Assembly (NCBI GenBank): GCA_016282055.1
Contig: JAEEJT010000156.1
Span: forward strand, 1 to 19,694
Origin: Bacilli bacterium
Lineage (GTDB): Bacteria > Bacillota_I > Bacilli_A > ML615J-28 > CAG-698
Length of the DNA: 19,694 bases
Direction: 5' to 3'
The translations under genes and the position numbers were made by a program. Positions 14,584-19,694 of the stretch are shown here, piece by piece. The first letter of the stretch is position 1. The number at the start of each line of letters is the position of its first letter. Below the pieces are notes generated by a model that had not been told where the DNA came from, did not search any database, and was given only the letters and a program-made list of their open reading frames with translations.

Positions 14584-16899
14584 ATGTTTTCTAATGAAAC
14601 AATTGATACATATTCAATACCAATTATTGTATTGAAAAATATTGTACCACTTCCAAATAATGAAATTAAATTAGATGTTATTAATCCTCAAGTGATTGAA
14701 GCATTGAATTCTACTAATAATAGTAATAAGTATTTTGGTGTTTTTTTACAAAAGAATATTTTGTCTAATGATTATTCTATTGATAATATTGGCCAAATTG
14801 GTTGTGTTTGTAAGCTTACTTATTTAGAACAAGGTGTACCAACTAAGGCTAGAGCTTTGTGTATTGTAAGATGTAGAATTAATGCTATTGAACAAACTAG
14901 TCCATATTTTGTTGGTAATGTAACTAGTATGCCTAAGACTAGTGAAGATCCTAGTAAAGAACTTGATTATGTTAAATTACTTGTTAAAGAGATAGAAGTT
15001 AATGGTGGAAAGTTACTTGGTAATAATAAAGATGCTATTACTGCTATTGGACAAGGTGTTACACCTGATAAGTTATGTGATATTTTAGTCTATAATATTA
15101 ATTTTGATTTAGCAACGAAACTAAAGTATTTAACTACTCCATCTGTTACTCAAAGACTTATGTATTTGGTAATGGATATTAAAAGAGAAAAAGAAATGAG
15201 TGCTTTGGATGCTAAGATTGAAAAAGATGTTCGTGATTCAATTAATGAAAGCCAAAAAGAATATTATTTAAGAGAAAAAATGAAGGCTATTCAAAATGAA
15301 CTTGGTGATAAAGCTAAGAAAGAAACTGAAATTGATGAACTTCGTAAAAAGATTTTAGAATGCAAGATGCCACCTGAAACTGAAAAGAATGCTTTAAATG
15401 AACTTGCTAGATATTCTACATTAGGTGTTGGTAGTGGTGAAAGTAACATTTCTAAAAGTTATTTAGATTTTATGGTATCTCTTCCTTGGAGTAAAAAGAG
15501 TGAAGATAATAAAGATATTAATAAATGTAAAGAACAACTTGATTGTGATCATTATGGACTTACAAAAGTTAAGGAAAGAATTCTTGAGTATCTTGCTGTA
15601 AGTATTATGACTAATCACACTCCTCAAGCTATTCTTTGTTTAGTTGGTCCACCTGGTGTTGGTAAAACAAGTCTTGCTAAAAGTATAGCAAGAAGTTTAA
15701 ATAAGACTTTTGTTCAACAATCTTTAGGTGGAGTTAAAGATGAATCTGAGATTCGTGGTCATAGAAGAACATATCTAGGTGCTTTACCTGGTAGAATTTT
15801 ACAAGGTATGCAAAAAGCTAAAGTTAATAATCCTTTATTCTTACTTGATGAAATTGACAAAGTATCAAGTGATTTTAGAGGTGATCCTGCTAGTGCTTTA
15901 CTTGAAGTATTGGATGGAGAGCAAAACAAATACTTTAGTGATCACTATCTAGAAGAACCATATGATTTAAGTAATGTATTCTTTATAGCTACAGCTAACT
16001 ATTTAGAAAACATTCCAGCACCTCTAAGAGATAGAATGGAAATTGTTGAGTTAAGTAGTTATACTGAATATGAGAAGTTTGAGATAGCTAAAAGACATCT
16101 TGTTAGTAAAGAATTAAAAATTCATGGATTAGGTGAATCTTGCTTTAGTTTATCAGATGATGCTATTTGGAAAATAATTAGAGAGTATACTAAAGAAAGT
16201 GGTGTTCGTGAACTAGAACGTATCATTGCTACTTTAATAAGAAAAGCTATTAAGAATATATTAAGTGATAAGTTAAGTAAAGTTGAAATTAATGCTAGTA
16301 ATTTAGAAACATTCTTAGGTAAACCAAAGTTTATTTATAATAAGATTGATAATAGTCCTGAAGTTGGTGTTGTTACTGGTCTTGCTTATACTCAATATGG
16401 TGGAGATACTTTACCAGTAGAAGTTACTTATTATAAAGGTAATGGACAAATCAAACTTACTGGTAAATTAGGGGATGTCATGAAGGAATCTTGTCAAATT
16501 GCTTATAGTTATGTTAAAGCAAATTGTAAGAAGTTTGACATTGATGAAAAATTATTCTTAGAAAATGATGTTCATATTCATGTTCCTGAAGGCGCTGTAC
16601 CTAAAGATGGACCTAGTGCAGGTGTTACAATGGCAACAGCTATTATTAGTGCTTTTACTAAGCGTAAAGTTGATAATCTTTGTGGTATGACTGGCGAGAT
16701 TACTTTAAGAGGTAGAGTTCTTCCTATTGGTGGTTTAAGAGAAAAGAGTATTGCCGCTAATAGAAGTGGTTTAAAGAAGATATTAATTCCTAAAGAAAAT
16801 GTTATTGATTTAGATGAAGTTCCAGATTCTGTTAAAAAAGAACTTGAAATTATTCCTATTAGTAACGTTGAAGATGTAATTAAGATTGCACTATTATAA
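14584..16899 (+). CDS. lon: ATP-dependent protease Lon (LonA)
   Basis: A 771-residue LonA protease that unfolds and degrades damaged or regulatory proteins in the cytoplasm. The order is an N-terminal substrate-binding domain (about 1-200), a coiled-coil linker (about 200-260), the AAA+ module with Walker A GPPGVGKT at 355-362, the GRTYLGALPGRILQ-like pore segment (HRRTYLGALPGR), Walker B FLLDEIDK, and then the protease domain with the catalytic Ser678 in PKDGPSAGV and Lys721 in GLREKS. The Ser-Lys spacing of 43 equals that of E. coli Lon (Ser679/Lys722). AAAGGAGGT before ATG 14584 is one of the best ribosome sites in the window. No terminator follows; secG has its own promoter. Confidence 0.98.
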   Translation: MFSNETIDTYSIPIIVLKNIVPLPNNEIKLDVINPQVIEALNSTNNSNKYFGVFLQKNILSNDYSIDNIGQIGCVCKLTYLEQGVPTKARALCIVRCRINAIEQTSPYFVGNVTSMPKTSEDPSKELDYVKLLVKEIEVNGGKLLGNNKDAITAIGQGVTPDKLCDILVYNINFDLATKLKYLTTPSVTQRLMYLVMDIKREKEMSALDAKIEKDVRDSINESQKEYYLREKMKAIQNELGDKAKKETEIDELRKKILECKMPPETEKNALNELARYSTLGVGSGESNISKSYLDFMVSLPWSKKSEDNKDINKCKEQLDCDHYGLTKVKERILEYLAVSIMTNHTPQAILCLVGPPGVGKTSLAKSIARSLNKTFVQQSLGGVKDESEIRGHRRTYLGALPGRILQGMQKAKVNNPLFLLDEIDKVSSDFRGDPASALLEVLDGEQNKYFSDHYLEEPYDLSNVFFIATANYLENIPAPLRDRMEIVELSSYTEYEKFEIAKRHLVSKELKIHGLGESCFSLSDDAIWKIIREYTKESGVRELERIIATLIRKAIKNILSDKLSKVEINASNLETFLGKPKFIYNKIDNSPEVGVVTGLAYTQYGGDTLPVEVTYYKGNGQIKLTGKLGDVMKESCQIAYSYVKANCKKFDIDEKLFLENDVHIHVPEGAVPKDGPSAGVTMATAIISAFTKRKVDNLCGMTGEITLRGRVLPIGGLREKSIAANRSGLKKILIPKENVIDLDEVPDSVKKELEIIPISNVEDVIKIALL

Positions 16900-16914
16900 T
16901 TTTCTTTAAATAGA

Positions 16915-16943
16915 TTGATTTATTATTATTATTATGATATAAT
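16915..16943 (+). promoter_or_regulatory. Sigma-A promoter of secG-rnr-smpB
   Basis: TTGATT (16915-16920) and TATAAT (16938-16943) are 17 bp apart, with TGA giving an extended -10. Five perfect TAT triplets (16921-16935) fill almost the entire spacer. The leader to ATG 16977 would be about 27 nt. Confidence 0.85.
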
Positions 16944-16976
16944 TACTATAGTTTAGATGGTAATTCGGAGGAATAT

Positions 16977-17216
16977 ATGAAGTTCGTAGATGTTTTATTA
17001 TTGATTGTTTCCATTGTATTAATAGCATTAATAGTTTTACAAAAATCTGATGAAGATGCAGCAAATGCTTTTACTGGGGAAAAATCAGACTTATATTCAA
17101 ATAAAAAAGAACGTGGTTGGGATGTATTAGTTCAATACTTAACAGCTGGCTTTTCAATTGCATTTTTTGTTTTAGCAATTGTTGCTCAATTCTTAGTTTC
17201 ACGTTTTTCAATTTAA
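16977..17216 (+). CDS. secG: Preprotein translocase subunit SecG
   Basis: A 79-residue protein with two membrane helices (about 3-21 and 51-74) joined by a cytoplasmic loop containing the family's LQKSDEDAANAFTGE segment (usually 'LQ.sk..gl...f.G'). SecG is the small, non-essential subunit of the SecYEG channel that helps SecA-driven export. CGGAGG stands just before ATG 16977. A GC-rich hairpin follows 11 nt after the stop and precedes rnr. The order secG-rnr-smpB is conserved in Bacillota and supports the identity. Confidence 0.94.
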   Translation: MKFVDVLLLIVSIVLIALIVLQKSDEDAANAFTGEKSDLYSNKKERGWDVLVQYLTAGFSIAFFVLAIVAQFLVSRFSI

Positions 17217-17227
17217 TTGGATTTAAT

Positions 17228-17248
17228 GGGCCTCATAGAGGCCCTTTT
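17228..17248 (+). terminator. Terminator or attenuator between secG and rnr
   Basis: A 7-bp stem GGGCCTC/GAGGCCC (17228-17234 with 17238-17244), loop ATA, followed by TTTTATATTT. It is the most GC-rich short hairpin in the window. With no evident promoter between it and rnr, some read-through must feed rnr, so it may be a partial terminator or a processing site. Confidence 0.8.
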
Positions 17249-17267
17249 ATATTTAAGGAGATCTTTT

Positions 17268-19424
17268 ATGACAAATCAAGAAATTAAAAATTCAATATTA
17301 GATGTTGTTAATAGTATTTCATATGAACCATTAACTATTAGTGAATTAAAAGATAAAGTTGATAGTGATGGATTAATAGATAATAATACATTTAATGAAT
17401 GTATTAATGAATTAATAAAAGAATTTGATATATTTTATAATAATAAGAAAACAAGAATAATTCAATCAAGAAAAGCTAATAAGTATAAAGGAATTATTAG
17501 TATTAAAAATGATAAATTTGGTTTTATTAAGAATGATTTTTACGATGATTTTTTTGTCCCTAGTTATTTATTTAATGGAGCACTTGATAAGGATTTATGT
17601 TTATATGAAGTATTAGAAGATAGGCTTGGGGAAAGTGGTTTTAAAGCAAGTATTATAAAAGTATTAAAAAGAGGAAATGAATATTTAGTAGGTACTGTTG
17701 ATTTTTATAATAATGAATATATATTAATACCAAGTGATAAAAATATTACAAAAAAAGTAATTCTAAGAAGTGATACTTGTAAACTTCATAAAGATGATAT
17801 TGTTAGATGTAAAATTATTAGTGTTAATGGTGTTATTAAATGTAATGTTACTGAAGTATTAGGATCCACCAAAGACTTTTTAAGTGAGATTACATTAGTA
17901 CTTGCTAAACATAATCGTGATTTTTCTTTTAGTAATGACGTATTAGAAGAAGTTAATAATATAAATGTTGACTTTGATAAAGAGAAAGCAAGAAGAACAT
18001 TATATAAAGAAAGAATTTATACAATAGATTCATTAAAGGCTAAAGATTTAGATGATGCTATTTCTATTGAAAAACTTGATAATGGTAATTATAAACTAAA
18101 TGTGTATATAGCTGATGTTAGCTTTTATGTTAAAAAGGATAGTTTACTTGATATTGAAGCATTAAATAGAGGATGTAGTTCTTATTTATTAAATAGAGTT
18201 GTTCCAATGTTACCTGTTCGACTTAGTAATGATTTGTGTAGTCTAAATCCTAATGAAGATAAACTTGTTATTTGTTGCGAGATGGAAATTAATAAGTATG
18301 GAGAGGTTATTGATTATAAGTTAACTGAAGCTTGTATTGCAACAACAAAAAGGTTATGTTATGAGTATTCAAATGATGTTATTGAAAATGGTACTATTAA
18401 TCATCCTGATTATGAAGTATGCTATAATGATTTACTTTTAATGAAAGAACTATATGAAATTCTTCATAATAAAAGAGTTAAGCGTGGTGCTATTGATTTT
18501 GATACAATTGAACTTGATTATATTCTTGATAAGGATGGTAAGTGTTGTGATCTTAAACCTATTGAAAGAGGGGTTAGTGAAAGAATCATTGAAGAGTTCA
18601 TGATTGTTGCTAATGAGACTGTTAGTTATTATATGTCTACTTTAGATATGCCTTTTATTTATCGTTGTCATGATAAACCAGATAATATTAAGTATCAAGA
18701 ATTAAAATCAATGGTTGGTAAACTTGGATATCATATGAAGGGATTAAACCCTATGGAGTTTCAAAAACTTTTAAATTATATAGGTGATGATATGGAATTT
18801 TTAAAGAATTCTATTATTAGACTTATGAGTAAAGCAGTTTATACTAATGATAATATTGGTCATTTTGGTTTAGCTAGTTCATATTATACTCATTTTACAT
18901 CTCCTATTAGAAGATATCCTGATTTACTTGTACATAGATTAATTAGAGAATATATCTTTAATAATCATTTATTATTAACTCAAGAAGAAATTGATATAAA
19001 GAATGATGAAATATATAGAATAGCAAATATTAGTAATGATTGTGAAAAGAAAGCAATGGACTGTGAATTTGAAATTCAAGATATGAAAAAAGCTGAATAT
19101 ATGGTAAAATATATTGGATGTGAATTTGAAGGTATTGTAACTTCAGTTCATAAATTTGGTATATTTGTTATTTTAGAATCTAACTGTGAAGGTTTAGTTT
19201 CATCTAATAATTTGAAGGATAATTACTATACTTATAATAATACTAATAATACATTTATTGATAGTAAGATGAATAAAAAAATAGTATTAGGTAGTAGTGT
19301 TAAAATAAGAGTAGTTAATAGTAATAAAGAAACTGGTGATATTGATTTTGAACTAGTTGGTAAAAAGGGTGTTAAAAATGGAAGCCATAAAAATAGTTAC
19401 AAAAAACAAAAGCATATATCATGA
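17268..19424 (+). CDS. rnr: Ribonuclease R
   Basis: A 718-residue 3'-5' exoribonuclease that degrades structured and trans-translation-tagged mRNA. The order is an N-terminal winged-helix region (about 1-60), a cold-shock-like domain (KYKGIISIKNDKFGFIKND from about 70), and the RNB catalytic domain with Asp254, Asp260, Asp262 and Asp263 in the IDSLKAKDLDDA segment (the spacing equals E. coli Asp272/278/280/281). It also has HFGLASSYYTHFTSPIRRYPDL and a C-terminal S1 domain (GCEFEGIVTSVHKFGIFV). A basic tail (KKGVKNGSHKNSYKKQK) follows. I start it at ATG 17268 behind AAGGAG (17255-17260); the in-frame TTG at 17217 would translate through the hairpin at 17228. Its 3' end overlaps smpB by 47 bp. 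Confidence 0.97.
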   Translation: MTNQEIKNSILDVVNSISYEPLTISELKDKVDSDGLIDNNTFNECINELIKEFDIFYNNKKTRIIQSRKANKYKGIISIKNDKFGFIKNDFYDDFFVPSYLFNGALDKDLCLYEVLEDRLGESGFKASIIKVLKRGNEYLVGTVDFYNNEYILIPSDKNITKKVILRSDTCKLHKDDIVRCKIISVNGVIKCNVTEVLGSTKDFLSEITLVLAKHNRDFSFSNDVLEEVNNINVDFDKEKARRTLYKERIYTIDSLKAKDLDDAISIEKLDNGNYKLNVYIADVSFYVKKDSLLDIEALNRGCSSYLLNRVVPMLPVRLSNDLCSLNPNEDKLVICCEMEINKYGEVIDYKLTEACIATTKRLCYEYSNDVIENGTINHPDYEVCYNDLLLMKELYEILHNKRVKRGAIDFDTIELDYILDKDGKCCDLKPIERGVSERIIEEFMIVANETVSYYMSTLDMPFIYRCHDKPDNIKYQELKSMVGKLGYHMKGLNPMEFQKLLNYIGDDMEFLKNSIIRLMSKAVYTNDNIGHFGLASSYYTHFTSPIRRYPDLLVHRLIREYIFNNHLLLTQEEIDIKNDEIYRIANISNDCEKKAMDCEFEIQDMKKAEYMVKYIGCEFEGIVTSVHKFGIFVILESNCEGLVSSNNLKDNYYTYNNTNNTFIDSKMNKKIVLGSSVKIRVVNSNKETGDIDFELVGKKGVKNGSHKNSYKKQKHIS

Positions 19425-19694
19425 TTATGAGGTTTTAGAGGAATTAGAGTGTGGAATAGTTCTTACTGGAACTGAAGTTAAATCAATTAGAGACAATAAG
19501 GTAAGTATAGATGAAGCTTATTGTTTTGTAAAAGATAATAATATGTATATATCAAATATGCATATTAGTAAGTATAGTTTAGGTACTTTGTTTAATCATG
19601 AAGAGAAAAGAGATAGAGTTTTACTTTTACATAAAAAAGAAGTAAGGAAGTTTCAACAACAAGTTAAATTATCTGGTCTTACAATAATTCCTAT
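19378..19694 (+). CDS. smpB: SsrA (tmRNA)-binding protein SmpB, 5' part (continues beyond window)
   Basis: ATG 19378 opens a frame running off the right edge: 105 codons plus two bases. The product begins MEAIKIVTKNKSIYHDYEV, matching the SmpB start 'I..NrkA.HDY', and continues CGIVLTGTEVKSIRDNKVSI, the RNA-binding hallmark 'GivLtGtEVKSlR.gk', then HISKYSLG, FNH and KRDRVLLLHKKEV. SmpB delivers tmRNA to stalled ribosomes. The conserved start lies inside rnr, so the 47-bp overlap is real; AAAGGGTG (about 19364-19371) is the ribosome site, inside the rnr coding sequence. tmRNA itself (ssrA) is not visible and may follow downstream. Confidence 0.95.
   Translation, partial: MEAIKIVTKNKSIYHDYEVLEELECGIVLTGTEVKSIRDNKVSIDEAYCFVKDNNMYISNMHISKYSLGTLFNHEEKRDRVLLLHKKEVRKFQQQVKLSGLTIIP

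Noticed and set aside
17217..17267. Upstream TTG start extending RNase R by 17 residues
   Set aside because: It would translate through the GGGCCTC hairpin and has no ribosome site; ATG 17268 has AAGGAG at a good distance.
1..19694. CRISPR arrays, insertion sequences, tRNA or rRNA genes
   Set aside because: No spaced repeats of suitable length, transposase motifs, terminal inverted repeats or cloverleaf sequences were seen on either strand.

Overview
The window is chromosomal DNA from a very AT-rich low-GC Gram-positive bacterium. It reads like an uncultured gut Bacillota or Bacilli lineage (RF39, Erysipelotrichales or Mollicutes-related); that placement is inferred from base composition and gene content. 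UGA is a stop codon here: holA, the PII-like gene, pepF and rnr end in TGA, and Trp is written TGG throughout. The mycoplasma code is therefore not in use. Starts usually carry GGAGG- or AGGTGAT-type ribosome sites. Promoters are close to the sigma-A consensus, mostly with an extended TGnTATAAT -10. All genes are densely packed and almost all are housekeeping. I see no mobile element, CRISPR array, tRNA, rRNA or prophage gene.

Layout: (1) 1-1475: 3' end of holA (DNA polymerase III delta), two small tandem lipoprotein genes that look like diverged paralogs, and a terminator. (2) 1498-3308: a MATE exporter, then two back-to-back terminators separating it from convergent rpsT (ribosomal protein S20). 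holA near an oppositely oriented rpsT is a familiar Bacillota arrangement. (3) 3339-6064: a BaiN/HI0933-type flavoprotein, then a small PII-like protein overlapping a CPA2 cation:proton antiporter by 4 bp. (4) 6066-6828: a TPP riboswitch controlling thiT, the thiamine-binding S component of an ECF transporter, closed by a terminator. (5) 6856-8569: pgsA-recA. (6) 8611-16899: a protein quality-control run: pepF (M3 oligopeptidase), an unknown helical protein, tig, clpX, an unassigned 368-residue protein, and lon. (7) 16915-19694: secG, a strong hairpin, rnr (RNase R) and the 5' part of smpB, the conserved secG-rnr-smpB cluster that feeds trans-translation and mRNA decay.

The most interesting item is the protein at 13455-14561, between clpX and lon. 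By eye it follows the trigger factor encoded three genes earlier from its first residue: T6-K7 and K21-A22-E23 are in identical register, and later blocks match the peptidyl-prolyl isomerase and C-terminal regions. The GFRxGxxP ribosome-docking loop is missing, with a strongly acidic stretch in its place. I propose it is a diverged trigger-factor paralog that no longer docks on ribosomes. This rests on reading the two sequences side by side, not on a computed alignment.

Other points worth checking are the PII-like/antiporter pair, the unresolved expression platform of the TPP riboswitch, a TAT triplet tract filling the secG promoter spacer, and the very short mRNA leaders implied by the promoter positions.
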